A DNA stretch of 13,609 bases. Origin: Bacillota bacterium. Its GTDB lineage: Bacteria; Bacillota; Bacilli; Alicyclobacillales; SLC66. Each line of letters begins with the position of its first letter. Position 1 is the first letter of the stretch. Of this stretch, positions 1 to 6,705 are shown piece by piece. The position numbers and the translations under genes are program-made. Location: NCBI GenBank assembly GCA_021797415.1, contig JAJZZT010000532.1, positions 1 to 13,609 on the forward strand. The letters are read 5' to 3'. The notes below the pieces were generated by a model that ran no database searches, was not told the origin of the DNA, and was given only the letters and a program-made list of their open reading frames with translations.

Positions 1-120
1 CACCGGTCCGGTCTCCGGCGCAACTGAGCGTCAAGGGGCACGAGTTGCAGGCTGTTTCCGCCTATCAACCGTGTGCGGATAAATCCTCTGTACAGATTTG
101 TACAGATTTATAGGAGCAGG
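1..120 (+). repeat. 120-bp inverted repeat, copy 1 (promoter/leader of the plus operon)
   Basis: This sequence recurs in inverted orientation at 6410-6529 (position n pairs with 6530-n). I count 116 of 120 identical positions and no gaps. The four mismatches are at 86, 92, 96 and 106, all around the TGTACA boxes; positions 1-85 and the ribosome binding site AGGAG (112-116) are identical. Homology stops at 121, just before the start codon. The repeat may extend left beyond the window. Each copy lies directly upstream of an inward-reading operon, so it is probably a duplicated promoter and leader rather than a transposon end; it contains no transposase and has no obvious target duplication. Confidence 0.95.
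55..104 (+). promoter_or_regulatory. candidate promoter and tandem TGTACA operator
   Basis: A weak sigma70-like pair is TTTCCG (55-60) and GATAAA (78-83) with 17 bp between them, which would start RNA near position 90. Immediately downstream TGTACA occurs at 89-94 and 99-104, ten bases apart, as two copies of a TGTACAGATT unit; each TGTACA is itself a palindrome. In the inverted copy the first box is TGTGCA and the second is intact. A repressor or activator dimer spanning one helical turn is plausible. The promoter elements are poor matches, so an element-specific sigma factor or activator is also possible. Confidence 0.35.
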
Positions 121-125
121 TCTTT

Positions 126-458
126 GTGAAAGTCATCGAACAGCAGGCGTTGCTGGAAACCTTGTCCAAAAAGAAAGCCGAACTGGATGCCAAAATTGCC
201 CGGCTGGAAGCCCGCAAGGAAGCGGACCAACGTCAGTGGGCACAAAAAAGCGCGGAGTTGAAAGAACAATTTGGAACGGATGACCTGACGAAAATCAAAG
301 ATATCCTGGAAAAAGAGAAGGCGGAAAACGAGGCCAAGCTGTTGGCGTGTCAGTCGCAACTGGACGACGCCCTGCGGCAGGTCATTGATATGGAGAACGC
401 TTTGGCTGAAATGGATGCGGATGCCGCTAGCCACACCGCAGCAGGCAGGGCCGCCTGA
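126..458 (+). CDS. small coiled-coil protein upstream of Rad50-like ATPase
   Basis: 110 aa, GTG start. AGGAG at 112-116 lies nine bases upstream, the same spacing as for the gene at the inverted copy of this leader, which supports the start. Residues 1-97 are almost entirely charged heptad-like helix, with a short break near residue 50 (FGTDD); the tail (98-110) is Ala-rich. There are no enzyme motifs. The stop overlaps the next start (TGATG at 456-460), so the two proteins are probably made together. Inference: it may supply part of the returning coiled-coil strand that the neighbouring permuted Rad50-like protein lacks. Alternatives are a regulator or a structural coil. I do not recognise a named family. 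Confidence 0.85.
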   Translation: MKVIEQQALLETLSKKKAELDAKIARLEARKEADQRQWAQKSAELKEQFGTDDLTKIKDILEKEKAENEAKLLACQSQLDDALRQVIDMENALAEMDADAASHTAAGRAA

Positions 459-2551
459 TGATGAGTGCCCCGTCGGATCTGGGACGACGCATCGCCCGGT
501 TGCAGGGTCGCCGCGCCTTCATGGTGGAGACCTGTGGCGCTCTGGAGCGCGACGTGGGCGTAGCGCGCGCCCGGCAAGCGCATCGTGAGGACGTCGATTC
601 GGTTTTGGATGCCGTGGAAGCACGGTTTCACGCCCGTTCGCTGGGCATCCTGGAAGGACTGTTGAGCGCCTTTCTGGAAGACGTGCTGCCGAGAGAGGAT
701 GATGGACAGCCTCAATCCGTATCTTTGCGGATGGAAACGCAGCGCGGCTTGCCGGCGTTGCAGATCGACGTGCGCAACGGAGAAAACCTGGAAGACGCGC
801 TGCGCGGGCGGGGCGGCTCGGTGGCCAACGTGCTTTCGACCGGGCTACGTTTCGCGGCACTTTCCCGCGCCGGACGGTCGCCGTTGTCCGGGTTCATTTT
901 CCGCCCCTTCCTGATTCTGGACGAAGCGGATTGCTGGATTCGCCCCGATCGCATCGCCGCATTTTCGGAAGTCATCCACCAACTGTCGATGGATCTTGGC
1001 ATCCAGATACTCGTGATCAGCCACCACTCCGCCGATATGCTGAAAGGGTATCCTGTGCGGCTGGAACGCAACGAGACGGTCGCTGAAACGGCGAAACCTG
1101 CCTCGTTGCGCGTTCGATGTGTCCCCTTCGGGCGGCAGGGGGTGAACGACCGCGGCGAACCGGCTACCGGAGGATTCAGAAGCATTCGTCTGCTGAATTT
1201 CATGTCGCATTCCGACAGCGATATCCCCTTGCATCCCGGCGTCACCATCCTGACCGGCGACAACGACATCGGCAAGTCGGCGGTCACCGAGGCGTTCCGC
1301 GCCATCTGTTACAATGAAGCGTCGGACTCCATGATCCGTCATGACGAGAACCAGGCGGAGGTCATTCTGGCTCTGGAAAACGGACAAACACTGCATTGGA
1401 TACGGGTGCGCAAGGGGGCGCCCAAAACCCGGTATCTCCTGAAAGACGACCAGGGCGAAACGCTCCGCGAGACGCCTTCTCCCAAAAGCGTGCCGGAATG
1501 GGCCAGAAACCTTCTGGGCGTAGATTTGTTGAGCGGTGACGGGAAAGACCCTCTGGACGTGCAAATCGGTGATCAGAAGTCCCCTGTTTTTCTGCTGGAC
1601 CGTACCCCGTCGCAACGCGCGGCCATTCTGGACATGGGCCGGGAATCCCAACATCTGCGCAGACTGCGCGATCAGTGGAAAAAACAGGTGGACTCGGACC
1701 GCAGAACCATTCGGGAAGGCGAAAAGAAGCTGGCCGAACTTCAGAAGTCGCTCCAGGTCATGAGCGATTTGGATTGCCTGGAGGAAGAATCCGCCTTATA
1801 TGAACAGGTGCTGGGGAACACCAAAGCGCATCTGAAACAGAACGAGGAGCGCACGTCTTTGTTGCAGGTGTTGCGGCATACGCAACGGGTTTTGCGCGTC
1901 CTTGACAGTTGCCCTAACCGCGTGGCGCTGCCAAACGCTGGAGACTGGGCACGGATCGCGGCGGCGGATCGACAGATGCAGGTGGTCGAAGCGCAGGAGA
2001 AACGGATGGCCGTCTGGGCGACATGGATCGCCCCACGCCCATCCCTTCCATTGCCGGAAACCGAGACCCGCCTTCTGGTGCGGCGCGCGGAATGGTTTGT
2101 GGGCTTGCCGCGATTGCACAGGATATATGCGCTGTGGAGCCGGTGGGCGATGCCGCAAAGTCCATCCCTGCCCATACACAGCGGACTTCTGGACGTCAGG
2201 GAATCCATGGTTCGCGCCGCTTCCCGCCTGTGGTCGGCTAATCAGTCCTTCAACAACTGGGGAAGCTTGAAAACCGTGGATATCTCGGAAGTCGTCAGTA
2301 AAACCGAGTGGGTCTTTCAGGGATACCGGATGGGGAGTGAGGCGCAGCACCTGCGCAAGGATATCCGGGAAACGGAATCTTCCGTGCAGGATGAGCGGAA
2401 AGCTCAGGCTCAACTGCAGAAAGAACAGGCGGGTTTGCTTGCGCAGTGGGGCATCTGTCCGTTTTGCGGGCAAGACAGCTCGTCTGAAAATCACAAGCAC
2501 AAAAGTGCGTCAGCACTAGCGTTAGCGAATAAAAAAGAGGTGACCGCTTGA
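458..2551 (+). CDS. Rad50/SbcC-like ABC ATPase with permuted motif order
   Basis: 697 aa. The ATPase motifs run in reverse order to Rad50/SMC. A short helix (about 1-75) is followed by a degenerate ABC signature region (GRGGSVANVLSTGLRFAAL, 117-135), Walker B FLILDEAD (151-158) and an H-loop ISHHSAD (187-193). A linker of about 50 residues follows, then an N-lobe start (FRSIRLLNFMSH), Walker A GDNDIGKS (267-274) and a Q-loop-like segment near 369-373. The rest is mostly coiled coil, ending in a zinc-hook-type CPFCG (667-671) near the C-terminus. Rad50 and SbcC normally run Walker A, coil, CxxC hook, coil, signature, Walker B. This chain looks opened at the hook and joined at the head. Both halves are complementary, so it should form one complete ATP site per pair of lobes. 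The partner Mre11-like nuclease overlaps it downstream. A fusion of two ancestrally separate half-ATPase genes would look the same. Confidence 0.9.
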   Translation: MMSAPSDLGRRIARLQGRRAFMVETCGALERDVGVARARQAHREDVDSVLDAVEARFHARSLGILEGLLSAFLEDVLPREDDGQPQSVSLRMETQRGLPALQIDVRNGENLEDALRGRGGSVANVLSTGLRFAALSRAGRSPLSGFIFRPFLILDEADCWIRPDRIAAFSEVIHQLSMDLGIQILVISHHSADMLKGYPVRLERNETVAETAKPASLRVRCVPFGRQGVNDRGEPATGGFRSIRLLNFMSHSDSDIPLHPGVTILTGDNDIGKSAVTEAFRAICYNEASDSMIRHDENQAEVILALENGQTLHWIRVRKGAPKTRYLLKDDQGETLRETPSPKSVPEWARNLLGVDLLSGDGKDPLDVQIGDQKSPVFLLDRTPSQRAAILDMGRESQHLRRLRDQWKKQVDSDRRTIREGEKKLAELQKSLQVMSDLDCLEEESALYEQVLGNTKAHLKQNEERTSLLQVLRHTQRVLRVLDSCPNRVALPNAGDWARIAAADRQMQVVEAQEKRMAVWATWIAPRPSLPLPETETRLLVRRAEWFVGLPRLHRIYALWSRWAMPQSPSLPIHSGLLDVRESMVRAASRLWSANQSFNNWGSLKTVDISEVVSKTEWVFQGYRMGSEAQHLRKDIRETESSVQDERKAQAQLQKEQAGLLAQWGICPFCGQDSSSENHKHKSASALALANKKEVTA

Positions 2552-3678
2552 ATCAGAAAATCTCGCCCAACAAGGACACCCAGACGAACGGGTTGTTGTT
2601 CATCGGAGACCCGCACCTGTCCAGCCGCAAGCCCGGTCGCAGAACGGACGTGAACTTTGCGGAAACCGTTTTGGACAAGCTGGCCCAGGCATTCAATATC
2701 GCCAGAGAACACGGTTTGCAGCCGGCCATCCTGGGAGATCTGTTCGACCGTGCGGGAGAACAGGACTTGATGGTTCTGTCCGGGTTGCTGCATTTGTTGC
2801 GCGACCACCGCGATGCCGGCGGACTGATCCCGGTTACCCTGGCGGGCAATCACGACATGAAGGACGCCACACTGTCCGGAGACACGGCGCTGTCCGTCAT
2901 CCATGAATCCGGATTGCTGCGCGTGCTGGAAGACGCGGTGCCTTTCCCTGTGTACCGTAGGGCAGACCAGCGGGGGCGGGGAGGGAAGGACAGTTGTATT
3001 GCGGTGCTGGTCCCGTACTCCTACGGACAGGAAGATCGCCTGCTGGAAGACGGAGTTCACGCCGACGCCTTTGCGGCGGCATTGGCTTTGGCTCCAGGGC
3101 AACCCTTTTCCACCGTCATGGCTCCGGACGCTCCGGTCATCGCGTTGACCCATGCCGACTTCGCCTTTGCCGGGGCGTATCCTGGCGCAAAAGAGATCGT
3201 GGAAGTGCCCGGAGTGGATATGGTGGTCAATGGGCACATGCACAAGCTGTGTCCCACCGTGCGCCGGGGAAAGACCCTCTGGTGGAATCCCGGAAACATC
3301 ACCCGGATGTCCATGGATTGCGAGAGCCACGCGCCCCGCGTGTGGTCCTGGAAGCCCGGAGAGGACACGCTGACGGGAATTCATTTGCGTCACGAGAAAT
3401 TCGTCTTCAACCGGACGGGGATCGCGGTGGGGCCGGACGTGAACGGACTGAAAGAAGATCTGCGGGCGCAGGATGCCGCGTCCCTTGAACCCATGAGCAG
3501 CCGGTTCGTGGAGATGCTCAAAGCGCAGCAAGCCCAGGAAGCGCCGCTGACGGAAGACGCCAGCGGATTAATGACGGAGATTCAGGCGGTCTGTGAAGAA
3601 CAGAAAGTAAACGCCGTGGTGTCCGACATCCTGCAACAGATGTTGGGCAACTTGATGGCCTATGGGGTGAGCGCCTGA
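2548..3678 (+). CDS. Mre11/SbcD-like metallophosphoesterase nuclease
   Basis: 376 aa, TTG start overlapping the previous stop (TTGA), with a GAGGTG ribosome binding site at 2536-2541. All phosphodiesterase motifs are visible in order: GDPHL (20-24), GDLFDR (63-68), GNHD (100-103), THADF (201-205) and NGHMH (228-232), followed by WWNPGN. These supply the two-metal site of Mre11/SbcD nucleases, which act on double-strand ends and hairpins when driven by a Rad50-type ATPase. The C-terminal region (about 265-376) is helical and probably docks on the ATPase coils. In phage T4 the equivalent pair is gp47/gp46. The role here is probably end processing for recombination-dependent replication or repair. 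Function of the fold is secure; in vivo role is inferred. Confidence 0.93.
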   Translation: MNQKISPNKDTQTNGLLFIGDPHLSSRKPGRRTDVNFAETVLDKLAQAFNIAREHGLQPAILGDLFDRAGEQDLMVLSGLLHLLRDHRDAGGLIPVTLAGNHDMKDATLSGDTALSVIHESGLLRVLEDAVPFPVYRRADQRGRGGKDSCIAVLVPYSYGQEDRLLEDGVHADAFAAALALAPGQPFSTVMAPDAPVIALTHADFAFAGAYPGAKEIVEVPGVDMVVNGHMHKLCPTVRRGKTLWWNPGNITRMSMDCESHAPRVWSWKPGEDTLTGIHLRHEKFVFNRTGIAVGPDVNGLKEDLRAQDAASLEPMSSRFVEMLKAQQAQEAPLTEDASGLMTEIQAVCEEQKVNAVVSDILQQMLGNLMAYGVSA

Positions 3679-5054
3679 TGGACACCGAATACAAAAGCGC
3701 CGTGCGCAAGCCTCCCCACGCCCTCGAAGCGGAACAGCGGGTCATCGGCGCCCTGCTCATCGATCCGGACGCCCTGGACGCCATTTCTGACCTGCTGATG
3801 GCGACGGACTTCTTCGACCGGCGTCACCAGCAGATATTCCAGGCGATTATGGCTCTGGCGGAGGCATTGCAGCCGATAGACACGGTCACCGTCTGCGAAT
3901 GGCTGAACAATCAGGGTCGTCTGGCGGACATAGGGGGCATGCAGTATCCCGTGAATCTCGCCAACGAGGCCACGTCTTCCGCCAGTATCCGCGCTTACGC
4001 CCAGATTGTCCGGGACAAGGCGGTGATTCGAGACCTGATTCGCGCGACGACGGATACGCTGGAAATGGCTTATCAACCGGAAGACCGCGATGCGCAAACC
4101 CTGATCGACGAAGCGCAGGCCCGCATATTCGCGTTGACCGAAGGGAGAAACCATGCGGGATCCTCCTTCATCGCCGCGAAAGACGTTTTGTACGAAACGC
4201 TCGATCACATTGAAACCATCGCCAAAAACAAAAACGTCGTGACGGGCCTGCCTACCGGTTATGAGGACCTGGACCAGCAAACGTCCGGACTGCACCCTGG
4301 GCAACTGGTGATCATCGCCGGGCGGCCCAGCATGGGCAAAACGGCTTTCGCCATGAATATCGCGGAAAACGTCTCCCGCCAACAGAAAAAAACCGTGGCC
4401 GTGTTCAGCATGGAAATGCCGGTCCATGAACTGATGATCCGGTCGCTGTCTTCTCGGTCGCGCGTGTCTCAAAGCCGGCTGCGCAACGGCCAACTGCAGC
4501 CTTCGGATTGGAGTCGTCTCGCGACCGGATCTGAACATATGCTAAAAAGCCGCATGTACATCGACGCCTCTCCCGCCCTCTCGCCTATGGATTTGCGGTC
4601 GCGAGCCAGAAAACTGAAGAAAGAAGAGGGGTTGGACCTGATCGTGGTGGACTACCTGCAGTTAATGCAAGTGCCGGGCGGAAGCGGAAACCGGGTAGGG
4701 GAGATCTCCGAAATCAGCCGGTCGCTAAAGTCTCTGGCCAAGGAACTTTCCGTCCCGGTAATCGCCTTGTCCCAACTGAACCGCGGTCTGGAAAATCGGA
4801 CCGACAAGCGTCCCATGATGTCCGATCTGCGGGAATCTGGAGCCATTGAGCAGGACGCCGACCTCATTCTGTTTTTGTACCGCGAAGAGGTCTACAAAAA
4901 GGACAGCGAGGAAGTGAAAGGGGTTGCGGAGGTCATCATCGGCAAACAGCGAAACGGGCCGGTCGGAACGGTCAGGATGACCTTTAATGGAGAGTACACC
5001 CGATTCGATAATTACGCACCGGAAACCGGGTTTGGCAGCAGCCACGCCTTCTAG
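3678..5054 (+). CDS. dnaB: replicative DNA helicase DnaB
   Basis: 458 aa, start overlapping the upstream stop (TGATG). The N-terminal DnaB domain begins PPHALEAEQRVIGALLIDP (12-30). The RecA-fold C-terminal domain carries Walker A GRPSMGKT (215-222), Walker B LIVVDYLQLM (321-330), ALSQLNRGLE (363-372), RESGAIEQDADLILFLYR (385-402) and the KQRNGPVG segment (423-430) that holds the arginine finger in this family. The length is normal for a full hexameric replicative helicase that unwinds the fork 5' to 3' on the lagging strand. It sits last in an operon with the Rad50/Mre11-like pair, which suggests a replication and recombination module for the element's own DNA. No primase or helicase loader is seen in the window. 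The TAG stop is shared with the convergent gene through CTAG. Confidence 0.97.
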   Translation: MDTEYKSAVRKPPHALEAEQRVIGALLIDPDALDAISDLLMATDFFDRRHQQIFQAIMALAEALQPIDTVTVCEWLNNQGRLADIGGMQYPVNLANEATSSASIRAYAQIVRDKAVIRDLIRATTDTLEMAYQPEDRDAQTLIDEAQARIFALTEGRNHAGSSFIAAKDVLYETLDHIETIAKNKNVVTGLPTGYEDLDQQTSGLHPGQLVIIAGRPSMGKTAFAMNIAENVSRQQKKTVAVFSMEMPVHELMIRSLSSRSRVSQSRLRNGQLQPSDWSRLATGSEHMLKSRMYIDASPALSPMDLRSRARKLKKEEGLDLIVVDYLQLMQVPGGSGNRVGEISEISRSLKSLAKELSVPVIALSQLNRGLENRTDKRPMMSDLRESGAIEQDADLILFLYREEVYKKDSEEVKGVAEVIIGKQRNGPVGTVRMTFNGEYTRFDNYAPETGFGSSHAF

Positions 5055-5302
5055 CGAAGGATGCGCTTCCCGGGCGAGGTCACGGGAAACTTGTGGGCAT
5101 TATCCACGGCCAAGCGCAACTGCGGTTCCCCTGGTTCTCTTAACAACGATCCCTCTTCAACAGGATAACCGCTCATGTCAAAACCGGGGCGACCCGCCAC
5201 CGATTGACGGACTTCGAACCAGAAATCGTCAAAAATTACCTCTTCCGGGGATTGGTCTTCGTCTTCTTCCGTGCCGGAACCATATCCAAACGAGTGCGCC
5301 AT
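5051..5302 (-). CDS. hypothetical acidic protein, 83 aa
   Basis: I choose the ATG at 5302-5300 (protein begins MAHSFGYGSG) because GGGAGG lies six bases upstream on the minus strand. A longer frame from ATG codons at 5341/5338 has no such site and would begin inside a candidate -10 box. The protein has an acidic stretch at residues 11-25 (TEEDEDQSPEEVIFDD) and no recognisable domain. It is the last gene of the minus-strand group and converges on dnaB: its TAG stop and the dnaB TAG are the two strands of one CTAG at 5051-5054. It may have its own promoter in the gap after the 256-aa gene. Function unknown. Confidence 0.65.
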   Translation of the reverse strand: MAHSFGYGSGTEEDEDQSPEEVIFDDFWFEVRQSVAGRPGFDMSGYPVEEGSLLREPGEPQLRLAVDNAHKFPVTSPGKRILR

Positions 5303-5336
5303 GATGAACCTCCCGATAAACAAAACGGTCAAGGCC

Positions 5337-5366
5337 ATCATAGACGCTTTAGCGCGAGTAGCGCAA
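5337..5366 (-). promoter_or_regulatory. candidate promoter for the 83-aa gene
   Basis: On the minus strand TTGCGC (5366-5361) and TATGAT (5342-5337, five of six to consensus) are separated by 18 bp. RNA would start near 5329, leaving a leader of about 27 bases before the ATG at 5302. The -35 box is a poor match. The same gap has an AT-rich stretch at 5370-5402. Transcription from the upstream 6404 promoter would also reach this gene. Confidence 0.3.
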
Positions 5367-5402
5367 CTCGAAAAATACGAAAAACCCTTAATAACTCTAT
5401 AG

Positions 5403-6173
5403 TTAGTCTGTTAGCGTTTCTCCGGCAGTCCGCTGTTTTGCGTCATCCAATGCCGCAGCTTCGTTGGGCATTGAAAGCGATTCCTCGCTTGCGGGGGCAG
5501 CGTCAACGCTTTGCACGACAGCCCGTTCTATCGGTAACAGTTCCATATCACGAAAGCACCCGCCCGCAGGACATTCGTCGACATGAATATCATCCGAATA
5601 TTCGAGCCACCAGTTTTTGGATATCCCGTATTGCGCGGCATGCTTTTCTAGTCCTTTCGCCAACGCGCTTTCCGCCTGAACTGCCGTATCTCCGGTCGCC
5701 AAGAACGAAAAGTGCGACGTTTCAAGCGATGCCACGAAGGTGGAAGCCGAAGCCGTTTCTTCTTTGGCGGGATCAACAGTAATCCGAACACCATCCTTTA
5801 TCAGGCGGTCATCCACCTCGAACCCGTGGAATCGCGCCATATCGGCAGTCCGCCGCAGAAATTCTTCCGCGTCCATCTCGCCATTGGCCGCCATTGCCAG
5901 GTAGCTTTTCACATCATAGCCCAACCCTTTGGGATCGGACTCCAGCCTGATCACCTTGCCCATGGCGCGCACCGTCAAGCCTTCTGAGCAGGACAAGTCT
6001 TCTTCCCAACGCAATTCGCCATCCGTATCCTCCAGCGCACCCGTTACCGCTCGCCTGACGAAATTCTGCAAGGATTGCTCATCCATATCATCATCAGGAG
6101 CCTCGATGTGAATCTCGGCCGTGTTGGGCACGTCGCGAGTAATGCTGACTTTCAAAAAATGCTGTGCTTTCAT
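5403..6173 (-). CDS. hypothetical protein, 256 aa
   Basis: ATG start with AGGGGAA upstream on the minus strand, nine bases after the stop of the 73-aa gene. The protein seems to have two compact parts: about 1-135, mixed strands and helices; and about 143-215, starting ASTFVASLETSHFSFLATG and containing a helix rich in Ala and Lys followed by WWLEY and CPAGGCFRD. The C-terminal 40 residues are low-complexity and acidic. The second part looks like a small alpha/beta domain I have a vague memory of from phage and plasmid proteins, but I cannot name it. The pair of cysteines (201, 206) is not enough for a zinc site by itself. It is the middle gene of the minus-strand operon sharing its promoter sequence with the Rad50/Mre11/DnaB operon. 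Function unknown. Confidence 0.85.
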   Translation of the reverse strand: MKAQHFLKVSITRDVPNTAEIHIEAPDDDMDEQSLQNFVRRAVTGALEDTDGELRWEEDLSCSEGLTVRAMGKVIRLESDPKGLGYDVKSYLAMAANGEMDAEEFLRRTADMARFHGFEVDDRLIKDGVRITVDPAKEETASASTFVASLETSHFSFLATGDTAVQAESALAKGLEKHAAQYGISKNWWLEYSDDIHVDECPAGGCFRDMELLPIERAVVQSVDAAPASEESLSMPNEAAALDDAKQRTAGETLTD

Positions 6174-6182
6174 GACGTTCCC

Positions 6183-6404
6183 CTAACCAAACACGGCAGG
6201 GCTTTGATAAACACTACGCAGTCTGTCATGGTTTGCCTCGTACAAAACTGCCAGCGTCTTCGCGGCAGGCATTTGCGCGAAGATTTCCGCCGTACCGGGA
6301 TATAGACCCACGTCTTCGCGGCCAACGATGGCGTATTCGTCCGGCATATCCAAAAACGGGACAATCACGCGGACATCTGAACTCTTTTCAAGCGGGTGTA
6401 ACAT
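6183..6404 (-). CDS. hypothetical protein, 73 aa
   Basis: First gene behind the inverted leader. The ribosome binding site AGGAG (6418-6414 on the minus strand) is nine bases from the ATG, exactly the spacing found for the coiled-coil gene behind the other leader copy. A nearer ATG (6409) is only four bases from the site and gives a very short frame. The protein starts MLHPLEKSSDVRVIVPFLDM and has no domain I recognise; it reads as a small soluble alpha/beta protein without a membrane segment or signal peptide. Only nine bases separate it from the 256-aa gene, so the two are co-transcribed. Function unknown. Confidence 0.75.
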   Translation of the reverse strand: MLHPLEKSSDVRVIVPFLDMPDEYAIVGREDVGLYPGTAEIFAQMPAAKTLAVLYEANHDRLRSVYQSPAVFG

Positions 6405-6409
6405 GGCAT

Positions 6410-6529
6410 CCTGCTCCTATAAACCTGTACAAAACTGCACAGAAGATTTATCCGCACACGGTTGATAGGCGGAAACAGCCTGCAACTCGTGCCCCTTGAC
6501 GCTCAGTTGCGCCGGAGACCGGACCGGTG
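6410..6529 (-). repeat. 120-bp inverted repeat, copy 2 (promoter/leader of the minus operon)
   Basis: Reverse complement of 1-120 with four substitutions and no gaps. It reads leftward into the 73-aa gene. The matching candidate promoter boxes are TTTCCG (6475-6470) and GATAAA (6452-6447), and the paired boxes are TGTGCA (6441-6436) and TGTACA (6431-6426). The first box differs from copy 1 by one base, which could change how tightly a regulator binds. Confidence 0.95.
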
Positions 6530-6705
6530 TCATGGTCCAGCCATGGTTACAGCTTCCTGTTCAAAACGGAGACTTCTGACCCATCCTGAACAAAAAATCA
6601 GTATCTGTTTCATGCTCCTAAGCGCACAATGAGAAATCGATATGCATGAAGCATGCATAAAGCAATGCATGACGCATGCATGAAGCATAAAGAACCGTTC
6701 TAAAA
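6530..6705. other. intergenic region with no gene; iteron-like repeats inside
   Basis: This stretch lies between the end of the MoxR gene and the inverted leader. It holds an interrupted palindrome CATGG-TCCAG-CCATG (6531-6545), a widely spaced pair GTTCA/TGAAC (near 6562 and 6588) and the tandem 11-bp repeats listed separately. A small palindrome AGAACCGTTCT (6691-6701) follows the MoxR stop on the minus strand, with a short T-rich tract; it is too weak to call a terminator. I see no ORF worth reporting here. Confidence 0.7.
6642..6686. repeat. four tandem 11-bp iteron-like repeats
   Basis: Consensus ATGCATGAAGC: copies at 6642-6652 (exact), 6653-6664 (ATGCATAAAGCA, one extra base), 6665-6675 (ATGCATGACGC) and 6676-6686 (exact), then a partial copy ATAAAG. 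The 11-bp period places each site on the same face of the helix. Such arrays serve as replication initiator iterons, partition sites or operator arrays. The nearest genes are the MoxR gene and the minus operon leader; no Rep protein is visible in the window. Confidence 0.8.

Noticed and set aside
88..105. CTGT and ACAG flanking the TGTACA boxes resemble an SOS (LexA) box
   Set aside because: The arms are ten bases apart, not eight as in the E. coli LexA box, and the centre is not AT-alternating. The tandem TGTACA description fits both leader copies better.
1..6529. The inverted repeats as ends of a transposon
   Set aside because: No transposase or resolvase lies between them, each copy contains a leader and ribosome site used by the adjacent gene, and no target-site duplication is visible.
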